A stretch of DNA of 64,000 nucleotides. Origin: Mesorhizobium opportunistum WSM2075 (GTDB lineage Bacteria > Pseudomonadota > Alphaproteobacteria > Rhizobiales > Rhizobiaceae). The DNA lies in NCBI RefSeq assembly GCF_000176035.2, contig NC_015675.1, positions 2,670,001-2,734,000 of the forward strand, in the 5' to 3' direction. Shown piece after piece: positions 36,698 to 45,070 of this stretch; within the stretch, counting starts at the first letter, position 1; each line of letters opens with the position of its first letter. Position numbers and translations under genes: made by a program. The notes below the pieces were generated by a model. That model had not been told where the DNA came from, searched no databases, and saw only the letters and a program-made list of their open reading frames with translations.

Positions 36698-38806
36698 CTA
36701 CTGTGTCACGTCCTGCACACTGAGTTGGCGGAATCCAATTCCAAGCTTCCGACGGTCTTCGTTTAGACCAAGCTCCTTGGGTGAGATTGGGTTGGGAATC
36801 GAAATGGAGATCGAAGTCGATGCCCCCGAGTTTCCAAATGGGATAGCGATTTCCTGCACTGACTTGGACAGCACGAACGTCGCCGATTGAGAGCCTATGT
36901 GCACGGAAATAAGTTGCCCGACATTCGGGCCGAATGCACTTGCGGTGAGGTGCAGGACGCCTTTTTTTGGAAGCGGCTTTACGAATTCCAACGTGACAGC
37001 AGGGCCATCCGACCACGTGCCCCAACCCTCGGCAACTGACAGGCCTCGGACCCGGGCCAGGGTTCCGGGCCAGGATCTTCTTGTGAAGTCTATCCTGTCC
37101 GATCCTGCGAGCCGAAAAAGTGAAAAGCCATTCAGATCCAATTTGAAACGAGAGTTAGGCGGGGGGGCGTGATCGCCGATGAGAAGGAGCCATTCCTTAT
37201 CGTCAGGGACCTTCGAAAGATCCGCTGGAGAACCTGCTGGAATTAGAACAATCGAAGCTTGCGGGTCATCGACATAAAACAAGGACCTAAATAATCCTGA
37301 CGGATCTGAGCTCATGATTACAAGGCGGGATGTGTCGTGATCTTTCAAATATTGATGCGCGAAAATGCCAGCTTCATCAAATACATTTGGATGTAAGTAA
37401 GTTCGAAGATCGATGCTAGAAAAATAAGTACCTGTAACGGCCGACAACGGTGCGAAGACCAGGAGAAAAACCCGAGCGCCAAATTTCAAACTAAAAACCC
37501 AGGTAATTACCGAAAACATTCCGAGGGTGGCAATAAAAAAGAATATGTTTCGCTGGTAAAAAATGCCACGCAGTTCTGGGCTGTCTACAAAAGCAGGTGT
37601 GTAAGGGTGCATCGCCGTGAAAATGGCGTAGATAATCAATGTGGAAACAGGGGTCGCTGCTACAGTTTTGTAAAGAATAAAGTTACTTTCATTTTTATTT
37701 AGTTGAGATGACGCAATAATTAGAAAGAGAGGGAAGGCAAAATTATAGTAACGCATGTGTAGTCTGAATGGCGTTTCATAGGGGCCCATATTGGCGACAG
37801 AAGCCGAAAATAGCGCCACTACCAGGACCAAAGTTGAAAAGACGGCGAGCGTGTAAAAGGCAATTCTAGCGGAGGCGTCCTCGGCTTCATGGCGGGACCG
37901 GAGCTTCCGCAGGCTGAGCAGGACGGCGGCTAACGGAGTGCCGTACAAGATTGATAGTGCAAGAAGATGACCGGCGAGATTGATGCCGGCCAGTTTGGCC
38001 AGTTCGGCGTAGTGGTCCAGGTTCAGAGCTGCGCCGCGGGCGTAGGACCCGTAGGTGGGGCCAAAGAGCGTGGCCCCCGCTCTCCCTGCAAAGGCAAAGC
38101 CAAGCGCCAGTTTGGCGGCGATAGCAACGGCGACAAACGCAGTGGACATCCGGAGCCACTTCGCGACCCAGGCCTGCTCGGGTCTCTGCCGGATCAGATA
38201 AGCAAAGTATAGAACGATCCCGGGTAGAAAAAATAACGAGTGTGGTTTAACTAACGCCATAGCAGAAAATATAAGTGAAACAAAAATAAATTCGAGAAGT
38301 TCAGAGCTCGCTTCTAGCGCCAATATCGCCCATGAAAAGATCCAGAACATCAGAAAATAGAGAGACTCTGGCATGTAATATGCCGTATATGTGTTAGTAG
38401 CCCCAATAACTGACAAGATAGTAATCAAAGATGAGGAGATTCTTGATGCGATGCGAGAGGATATTAAAAAAATAAATGGTGCAGCTAATAGGAAGAAGAT
38501 AGTGTTTAGGTACCTGGCGCATGCGAGAAAGCCATCTCCGCAGTATCCTGTATATTTATATATAAAGAAAAAAAGATACGATGGAACAGGAGCGCCAGAG
38601 GGTGCGCTAAGTCGAGAAAATCTACTGTATGTATATTCGTCGGCTAACACTACGACGTAAAGCCCCTGATTTCTAAAGTTTATCGCAATGCCGATAGCGA
38701 CCAGGAGGATTGATAGAAATACCGTTGTGTTCTTGCCATATGAAGCAATCAGGCGAGCCCACGTGGCGGAAAAAACGCGCGCGATCTCCTCGCGTGTCCA
38801 AATCAC
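36698..38806 (-). CDS. Large polytopic membrane protein with C-terminal beta domain, putative GT-C glycosyltransferase
   Basis: A 702-residue protein. Residues 1-490 contain about eleven membrane segments with a periplasmic loop bearing ADEYTYSRFSR, where the acidic residues could form a GT-C active site. The C-terminal 200 residues are soluble and end in a beta-rich module (HLTASAFGPNVGQLISVHIG, then SPKELGLNEDRRKLGI) of the type attached to phosphoglycerol transferase-like proteins. The GTG at 38806 follows GGGAG. It converges on cassette 1. The gene is much more AT-rich than its surroundings, suggesting recent acquisition. A periplasmic transferase using a lipid-linked sugar is inferred. 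Confidence 0.65.
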   Translation of the reverse strand: MIWTREEIARVFSATWARLIASYGKNTTVFLSILLVAIGIAINFRNQGLYVVVLADEYTYSRFSRLSAPSGAPVPSYLFFFIYKYTGYCGDGFLACARYLNTIFFLLAAPFIFLISSRIASRISSSLITILSVIGATNTYTAYYMPESLYFLMFWIFSWAILALEASSELLEFIFVSLIFSAMALVKPHSLFFLPGIVLYFAYLIRQRPEQAWVAKWLRMSTAFVAVAIAAKLALGFAFAGRAGATLFGPTYGSYARGAALNLDHYAELAKLAGINLAGHLLALSILYGTPLAAVLLSLRKLRSRHEAEDASARIAFYTLAVFSTLVLVVALFSASVANMGPYETPFRLHMRYYNFAFPLFLIIASSQLNKNESNFILYKTVAATPVSTLIIYAIFTAMHPYTPAFVDSPELRGIFYQRNIFFFIATLGMFSVITWVFSLKFGARVFLLVFAPLSAVTGTYFSSIDLRTYLHPNVFDEAGIFAHQYLKDHDTSRLVIMSSDPSGLFRSLFYVDDPQASIVLIPAGSPADLSKVPDDKEWLLLIGDHAPPPNSRFKLDLNGFSLFRLAGSDRIDFTRRSWPGTLARVRGLSVAEGWGTWSDGPAVTLEFVKPLPKKGVLHLTASAFGPNVGQLISVHIGSQSATFVLSKSVQEIAIPFGNSGASTSISISIPNPISPKELGLNEDRRKLGIGFRQLSVQDVTQ

Positions 38807-39070
38807 AGTCAGCTCTCCCAGCGCCTAGCCAAACACTTACCGCGTCTGCTTGTCGACTAGTTTTATCAGATGTTCAACCATCACGTGCGCGTTATCCCAC
38901 AGGGACGGTGCCGAATCCCGATAGTCTCGGCTCGGCATCGGCTGCCTACAGAGCAAGGTAGAACAACCCAAGCCTGAGAGTGTGCGAATAGGAGCCTTGA
39001 GATTCGCGATCCGTATGGAAGGGCCCTTTTGCTCAGGCAAACCGCTTGCGCCTTCGCCTGATGATGGTAG

Positions 39071-40096
39071 ATGCACAGAGTGTCAGGTTCCGGATTCGAG
39101 AGCAAACCCCTGCCAAAACTGATTATACAGATTCCTTGCTACAATGAAGCCGAGACGCTGGCGATAGCGCTGAATGATTTGCCGCGGACCGTTGCCGGTT
39201 TCGACAGCGTCGAATGGTTGATCATCGACGATGGCAGCAGCGACGACACAGTCAGGGTCGCGGAGGAAAGCGGCGTCGACCACGTCATACGTCATACCAG
39301 CAATCGTGGTCTTGCCTATGCCTTCATGACCGGCATCGAAGCCTGCCTCGCGCGGGGCGCGGATGTCATCGTCAACACCGATGCCGACAACCAGTACAAC
39401 GCGACCGATCTGCCTGCCCTTACAAGGCCGGTGCTTGAGGGACGCGCAGACATGGTCATCGGCGCCCGGCCGATATCGGAGATAGAGCACTTCTCGCCAT
39501 TGAAGAAACTTCTGCAGAGGATTGGCAGTTGGGTGGTTCGCGTCAGCAGCGGCACCGACGTGCAGGATGCACCGAGCGGATTTCGCGCGATCTCGCGAAA
39601 TGCGGCCCAGCGTTTGATCGTGTTCAACAACTACACCTATACGCTGGAAACCATCATCCAGGCCGGCCGCAAGAATATGCGCGTGGTCTCGGTGCCGATC
39701 CGCGTCAACGGCGATTTGCGGCCGTCGAGGCTGGTCAAGAGCATTCCTTCCTATCTCAAGCGCTCGATCTTCACCATCGTGCGCATCTTCGTCATCTATC
39801 AGCCAGCCCGGTTCTTCGGCGCGGTCGCAGCCGCTCTTTTCGGCCTTGGTTTTCTGATCGGCCTGCGCTTCCTCTATTTCTACCTGGTTGATGCAAGCAG
39901 CGGTCACGTCCAGTCGGTGGTTCTGGCGGGGGTGCTGATGTCAATGGGCTTCCAGGCACTTCTGGTTGCCTTCCTGGCCGATGTGATCGCGGCCAACCGC
40001 AAGCTTCTCGAAGACATCAGATATACACAGCGCGCGGCGCAGGGGGAGATCAAGCGATCACACCCGAAGCGGCAGGAAAGCAGGCTGGGCGAATGA
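39071..40096 (+). CDS. Family 2 glycosyltransferase, polyprenyl-phosphate type (cassette 2)
   Basis: A 341-residue GT-A enzyme. The catalytic domain has LIIQIPCYNEAETL, WLIIDDGSSDDT and a NTDADNQYNATD metal site, then DAPSGFRAISR. Two C-terminal membrane helices follow (FFGAVAAALFGLGFLIGL and a segment around VVLAGVLMSMGFQALL). It resembles dolichol/undecaprenyl-phosphate glycosyltransferases. It is the first gene of cassette 2 and overlaps the methyltransferase gene by ATGA at 40093. Confidence 0.87.
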   Translation: MHRVSGSGFESKPLPKLIIQIPCYNEAETLAIALNDLPRTVAGFDSVEWLIIDDGSSDDTVRVAEESGVDHVIRHTSNRGLAYAFMTGIEACLARGADVIVNTDADNQYNATDLPALTRPVLEGRADMVIGARPISEIEHFSPLKKLLQRIGSWVVRVSSGTDVQDAPSGFRAISRNAAQRLIVFNNYTYTLETIIQAGRKNMRVVSVPIRVNGDLRPSRLVKSIPSYLKRSIFTIVRIFVIYQPARFFGAVAAALFGLGFLIGLRFLYFYLVDASSGHVQSVVLAGVLMSMGFQALLVAFLADVIAANRKLLEDIRYTQRAAQGEIKRSHPKRQESRLGE

Positions 40097-40734
40097 AGGT
40101 AGCTGGAGGGCAGGCAGAGGACGGTGTCGTAATAGGCAACACCTATGACAAATACGGCACGCGAAATCCTATCGCCCGCCGGGTGGTCGCGGGCTTCGAC
40201 GGGGCATTGTCCAACCTTGTGACGAAGGTGAGCCCCGCCACCATCCACGAGGTCGGATGCGGGGAAGGCTATTGGGTCATGCGTTGGCTTGGCCAGGCCA
40301 TCGATGCGCGTGGCACCGATTTCTCCACGCAAGTCATAGGCATGGCAAAGGAGGACGCCGACGGGCGTGGCATGGATCCTGACCGTTTCGAGGTGCGTAG
40401 CATCTATGAAGTGATGCCTGAACGAGATAGCGCCGACCTTGTCGTGTGTTGCGAGGTGATGGAGCATCTCGAGGAACCGCAAAAGGCCCTGCAGGCGCTG
40501 CAGCGGATCGCAAGATCGGACCTGATCCTCAGTGTTCCGCGCGAACCACTGTGGCGGATGCTCAATCTTGCCCGTGGCAAATACGTTTCGGCCTTGGGAA
40601 ATACGCCCGGTCATCTGCAGCACTGGTCGCAGCGTGGGTTCGTCTCGCTCGTGTCGCAGTTTTTCGAGGTGGTTGAAGTCCTGTCACCATTGCCTTGGAC
40701 CATGCTGCATTGCAAGCCGAAGAAAAGGCGCTGA
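40093..40734 (+). CDS. Class I SAM-dependent methyltransferase (cassette 2)
   Basis: A 213-residue methyltransferase. Its motif I is IHEVGCGEGYWVMRWLGQA near residue 55, followed by DLVVCCEVMEHLEEP and ARSDLILSVPREP. It is translationally coupled to the glycosyltransferase before it and followed two bases later by the membrane-protein gene. The likely acceptor is the sugar or lipid handled by the cassette. Confidence 0.85.
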   Translation: MKVAGGQAEDGVVIGNTYDKYGTRNPIARRVVAGFDGALSNLVTKVSPATIHEVGCGEGYWVMRWLGQAIDARGTDFSTQVIGMAKEDADGRGMDPDRFEVRSIYEVMPERDSADLVVCCEVMEHLEEPQKALQALQRIARSDLILSVPREPLWRMLNLARGKYVSALGNTPGHLQHWSQRGFVSLVSQFFEVVEVLSPLPWTMLHCKPKKRR

Positions 40735-40736
40735 CG

Positions 40737-41600
40737 ATGGCGCTCGGCCCGGGCGCGAGGATCTGGCTCAACCGCACCGGAGCGTTCCTTGGTTTGGCCG
40801 GCCTGGTATTCGTGGGGATACGGCTTCATGGCTACGCCAGTGAGATCGATTTTCGGCGAATTGGGCTTGGCGGATACATAGCGATCGCCGCCCTGGCAGG
40901 CTTGTATGGGGCCTCGAACCTGCTGCTCGCTGTTGGCTGGCGGCGTCTCCTGGCCCATCTTCGCGTTTCGGTCTCCCATTCCTGGGCAATCCGCGCCTAT
41001 GCCATCTCGCAGCTTGCCAAATATGTTCCCGGCAACATTTTCCAGTTCGCTGGGCGGCAAGCCATTGGTGTGGCGGCGGGTATCGGCAATCGGCCGCTAG
41101 CCAAATCGACTGCCTACGAGCTGGCCTTCCTCGCCGTCGGCGGAGCTCTCTTTTCGCCCCTCCTGCTGCCGTTGGTCGCGGCCGGTACTTCCGACTGGCT
41201 CGGCTGGATTTCATTCGCAGCCGTGGTGGCTGTCGCGCTGTGGCTAGCCACGGCCTGGGGCACGGATTTTGGCGTGGCTGCCATTTTCTACATAGCGTTT
41301 CTGGCGTTTTCCGGTCTGGTCTTTGCGGTGGCCTATGATCTCGCCGGCGGTTCGGGCGAACTCTCTCTCTATCCGGCAATAGCCAGCGCCTATGTGCTGG
41401 CGTGGCTCGCAGGCTTTGTGACCCCCGGTGCGCCGGCGGGAATCGGTATCAGGGAGGCAGTCCTGCTCTTTCTCCTTGGAGGGCTCAGCTCCGGCCCGGT
41501 CATTCTGCTGGCGGTAGTGATCGGGCGGATGATCACCGTCCTGGGCGATCTTTTCTTCTTTGCTGGCGGGCAGATTGCCGGTCGATACAATCAAGTGTGA
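40737..41600 (+). CDS. Lysylphosphatidylglycerol synthase-TM-like integral membrane protein, putative flippase (cassette 2)
   Basis: A 287-residue protein with about seven to eight membrane helices of the LPG-synthase transmembrane (UPF0104) family. Signature parts are SQLAKYVPGNIFQFAGRQ in the middle and WLAGFVTPGAPAGIGIREAV toward the C-terminus. The domain acts as a lipid flippase in MprF-like proteins. The ATG at 40737 follows the preceding stop by two bases. In the cassette it occupies the place held by the ArnE/F-like protein in cassette 1, so it may translocate the lipid-linked sugar. Confidence 0.82.
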   Translation: MALGPGARIWLNRTGAFLGLAGLVFVGIRLHGYASEIDFRRIGLGGYIAIAALAGLYGASNLLLAVGWRRLLAHLRVSVSHSWAIRAYAISQLAKYVPGNIFQFAGRQAIGVAAGIGNRPLAKSTAYELAFLAVGGALFSPLLLPLVAAGTSDWLGWISFAAVVAVALWLATAWGTDFGVAAIFYIAFLAFSGLVFAVAYDLAGGSGELSLYPAIASAYVLAWLAGFVTPGAPAGIGIREAVLLFLLGGLSSGPVILLAVVIGRMITVLGDLFFFAGGQIAGRYNQV

Positions 41601-41866
41601 TATAACGTGGCTCTATGAGCAATAATGCTCAAGCCGCTGCGCTCAAGATATCCCAGATCAGGAGGTTATGGGGGGATCGCCTCGAACTTTTGGCACAGCG
41701 CGACGCCCTGCTCAGAGAAATCAGGAATTGTGGGCGTCCGCGGGGCAGGGCTGGTATTCTTCCACGATAACTGCAGTTTCGATGCTATCGGCACTACGAA
41801 CAGCCATGCGCAGAACGATCTTCAACCGCATCCATCATTGGCGGCCAGTTGGTGGTCGGGTGTGGG

Positions 41867-43603
41867 CTAGTGACGCAGCCTTATGATCGCGTAGTCGTCC
41901 GTGCGCGTCACCGACAGGGCGGGGTTTGCCTCCAGCGTATCGGCGAGACGCAGGAGATCGCCCTTGAACTCCTGATCTACCGGCCAACCTTGTGTTGGGG
42001 CGAAATTGTCGATGAACGACAAAGCGACCGCATCGGCGGTCTTTGTTGTCAGCACGGTCGTTACCAGATCGGCGTAATTTGGGCCGATGGTCCGATCCGC
42101 CTCACGCTGCGGGAATGCTTGCAGCACATCCGGCCACTGCTTGACAGCTATCGCCATGTTCTTGTCGCCGCCGATGTTGAAGGCGCTGATGCCTATTGTC
42201 GGCGCAAGGAAGGTGACGAAGAAGTCGTTCCCCCATGGCGCGAAGAAGACTCGTTCACCATCGGTGAAATTCTGGTCGATGTTCGATGCGACAGCCTCGA
42301 CCGCCAGCATGTTTTGACGGTGATCTATATATGTGTCCAACCAAGTCATGTGCGGTAGGTTGAGCAGCATGACCGCACACGCTACCAAGATAGGAACCCC
42401 CGCAAGGCTCCTGCGCGCGGCGGTGCTTGCCATGAACGCAGCCCACAATCCGAACATCCCGAGGGCCGACCAGCGATAGGCGGCGCGCATGGCATCGAAG
42501 CCCGGCAGGTTCGAGGAAATCCAGGCCGTGCCGGTCGGGATCGGAGCATATGTTTCCGGCATCGCGCCACCAACGACACCACCAGGTTTCATCGCGTAGA
42601 ACTTGAACGACGGGCCGAGAGAGAAATAAAAACCGATCAGGGCAATGGCGATGAACGCATAGACGGCTCGTCTATCGCCGCGATTGATGATCAATCCAAC
42701 AGCCGCAGCCAGCATCAGAAATACCGCATGCGACGTGGTGAAAACCGAAGGGTCTCCAAAATAGTCGGTGGCTGATCTACTTTCGGCGAAACCCGTCCAG
42801 TCCGAAAGCCACAGAAGTCCGAGAACCGGACGAAGCAGGAATTCTATGTTTGCGCCCCAGCCTCGAAAGATGTCCAACGAAACCAGATCAAAACTTGTCC
42901 GCCCAATATAGAGCACATAAAGGACGTAGGCGATCAGGAACGCCGCGCCCGCCAGGCCTATGCGAAGAGCGGAACGTGTCCAAGGCCCACTTCGCCGAAG
43001 CGCTCCGACGATCCAAGTGCATCCGACGGCGACGGCGAACATCATGAAGGTATAGCCGTCCATGAAGACCGCGATTACCGCCGCTACGACGAACAGCGGA
43101 AAGGCCCGCAGCACGGGGCCATCCGCCCAAACGATTGGCCAGGCGCACATTGCATAGAACGGCAGCAAGGACATTCCCAGCGCCGTGGCCGAGTAGCTTT
43201 CATGCATCCATAGCATTGGCGTCGAAAGCCACATGGCGGCGCCGGACAGCGACAGCAGCCTCCCCACATTGAGCAACCGACCGAGCCGGTAACAGCCCCA
43301 GAAAGCCAAGAGCAACCAGGAGGCAAAAGCCAGCGAATATGCGTCTGCGGCATCGAACCCAAGCTTAAGAAAGGCCGCCGTTGCCAAAGCCGCCGGCAAT
43401 CCGAAGGCTATCGCGGCCGATGCCGGATTGCCGATATCGCTCGCGAAGATCGAAAGCGAATTCGCAAAGGACTGGGCAAAACCGATTACCCACAACGCTT
43501 GCCCGAATGCTGGCATAGAATAGCCTGGAATGGCTCCGTGTAGGATCAGTACCAAGGCAACGAACGGAAGCGCCACGATTGCGGTTAAAAGGCGAACGCT
43601 CAT
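41867..43603 (-). CDS. Polytopic membrane protein, putative GT-C type glycosyltransferase
   Basis: A 578-residue protein with about eleven membrane segments in the first 420 residues (from LLTAIVALPFVALVLIL) and a soluble C-terminal part of about 150 residues (NFTDGERVFFAPWGNDFF). The plan resembles bacterial oligosaccharide or sugar transferases that use lipid-linked donors. It converges on cassette 2, as the 702-residue protein does on cassette 1. No recognisable catalytic signature; function inferred from context. Confidence 0.6.
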   Translation of the reverse strand: MSVRLLTAIVALPFVALVLILHGAIPGYSMPAFGQALWVIGFAQSFANSLSIFASDIGNPASAAIAFGLPAALATAAFLKLGFDAADAYSLAFASWLLLAFWGCYRLGRLLNVGRLLSLSGAAMWLSTPMLWMHESYSATALGMSLLPFYAMCAWPIVWADGPVLRAFPLFVVAAVIAVFMDGYTFMMFAVAVGCTWIVGALRRSGPWTRSALRIGLAGAAFLIAYVLYVLYIGRTSFDLVSLDIFRGWGANIEFLLRPVLGLLWLSDWTGFAESRSATDYFGDPSVFTTSHAVFLMLAAAVGLIINRGDRRAVYAFIAIALIGFYFSLGPSFKFYAMKPGGVVGGAMPETYAPIPTGTAWISSNLPGFDAMRAAYRWSALGMFGLWAAFMASTAARRSLAGVPILVACAVMLLNLPHMTWLDTYIDHRQNMLAVEAVASNIDQNFTDGERVFFAPWGNDFFVTFLAPTIGISAFNIGGDKNMAIAVKQWPDVLQAFPQREADRTIGPNYADLVTTVLTTKTADAVALSFIDNFAPTQGWPVDQEFKGDLLRLADTLEANPALSVTRTDDYAIIRLRH

Positions 43604-43930
43604 TTTCGATCAGAACAGGTGCGGTGTAGCGCATCGTTGCTGCGCCATGTGATCCCTCGGCAGTTTCGCGAACTCTGCATCGGTGCAGCAAAGGCTGAAG
43701 CCAGCAACTGGCCTTGCTGCCTCGTCATTGGAAACGACCTAGACTGCTAGAAAAACAAGAACGATCGAGCCAGCGCTCATCACGGCGGAGCTTAGTACTC
43801 ATGCCCTCGTCTACAAAAACAGCGGCGAGAACGCAACGGCGATTTACGAGCACTCTAACACTCAATATCGAGACACAAACGTGAACCCTGCGCACCCAAC
43901 TGCGGTCCCAGTCGGAGGAAGTTTGCGTGC
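43604..43930. other. Intergenic region upstream of the 578-residue membrane protein gene
   Basis: About 327 bp between two leftward genes. It should carry the promoter of the membrane-protein gene and the end of the O-antigen operon transcript. No convincing promoter hexamers, strong terminator hairpin or coding sequence was seen. Confidence 0.6.
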
Positions 43931-45004
43931 TCAACCAGGTTTGCGAGCGATCATGATCCAACCGATCGAGCCCGCTTCGTCCATGAAATGCTCGATCTCG
44001 AAGCCGCATCGTTTCACGCACCTTGCGATAAAATCGGCGCTCCACCCGCTTTCGAACCAGCCGAACTTGCGGATGCAGTAGATCGAAAGCGGGTCGGTTC
44101 GAATACCCCAGTGCTTCCAGATATCGTTGACCGGTTCGCCCGCCAGCATGAGCTTTCCGCCGGGCTTCAGCCTGCTGTGGACGAGCGACAGCGTCTCCCA
44201 CGGCTTTACTGCATGGTGCAGGCTCTCATAGTAGAGAGCGGCGTCGTACAGCGTGTCGCCGGGGATGCTTTCGAAGCTGCCTCGCATCGTCCCGACCTTG
44301 TGGCCGATCCGCTTTGCCCTGGCATCGACCAGTTCGACGAAGCGCGCATTGATATCGAGGCCGGTCACCTCAAGTCCGCAGAAGGCCATCAACTCGCAGC
44401 TCGTGCCCCAGCCGCAGCCCATGTCCAGCACATGATTGCCGATCTGCAGACCCGAATACTGGATGGCGCGCGCAACACGCCCGACATGCAGCGCTACCGC
44501 CGTCGGAGGCTGATGGGTATAGGGGTTTGCTCCCGCGATGTGGTCCGCCATCGCGAAGTCGGTCAACTCGTTCATCTGCTGATCGAGATCGCGCGCCGCG
44601 ATCTCCCGATACACTGCAATCTGCTGTGCGGTGTATTCCTCCCCAAATGGATCCAGCCTTTGGTTCACTTTGGTCTCGGGAATGTATTTCATGCCACGCC
44701 AAAACTGCTCGACCTGCGGAGAGCCTGGCGGTCCGAGACTGTCCGAGCAGGTGATGAAGGAATTGAGGTTGCCGGGCGTAATTGTCTTCGAGTCTCCCCA
44801 ACTCAATGATCTCGCGGCAGACAAGCCCGGATTCCGCGTCGAGACGCCGTTTTCGACCAAGTATTCAGGCGACTGCCTGAGGCTCGCGTAAAACGCCTCG
44901 ACATTCTCGTGAGCCGCCTGGTGTGCGGAAATGACGCTGTCCGATTCGGGCTCGCGATTGAGTAGTTCCTTGTAGCCGCCAATGACATCGCTGCGACTGA
45001 TCAT
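43931..45004 (-). CDS. DUF4214-like N-terminal domain plus class I methyltransferase
   Basis: A 357-residue protein. Residues 5-50 (VIGGYKELLNREPESDS, then FYASLRQSPEYLVENG) look like a DUF4214-type module. A central linker leads to a methyltransferase domain with motif I VLDMGCGWGTSCELMAF near residue 192, and VDARAKRIGHKVG and ALYYESLHHAVKPWE. AGG lies ahead of the ATG at 45004. It is last in the leftward gmd-rmd-wzm-wzt operon, so it probably methylates the O-polysaccharide. Confidence 0.8.
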   Translation of the reverse strand: MISRSDVIGGYKELLNREPESDSVISAHQAAHENVEAFYASLRQSPEYLVENGVSTRNPGLSAARSLSWGDSKTITPGNLNSFITCSDSLGPPGSPQVEQFWRGMKYIPETKVNQRLDPFGEEYTAQQIAVYREIAARDLDQQMNELTDFAMADHIAGANPYTHQPPTAVALHVGRVARAIQYSGLQIGNHVLDMGCGWGTSCELMAFCGLEVTGLDINARFVELVDARAKRIGHKVGTMRGSFESIPGDTLYDAALYYESLHHAVKPWETLSLVHSRLKPGGKLMLAGEPVNDIWKHWGIRTDPLSIYCIRKFGWFESGWSADFIARCVKRCGFEIEHFMDEAGSIGWIMIARKPG

Positions 45005-45070
45005 GTGTCTTACCTTTCGTTCAGCCAATCAACGACACCATCGACCAAGTATATGAACGTTGTATTCGCG

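Noticed and set aside
41601..41866. Small rightward open frames between the cassette 2 operon and the convergent membrane-protein gene
   Set aside because: The products are short and unlike proteins, without ribosome sites; probably intergenic.
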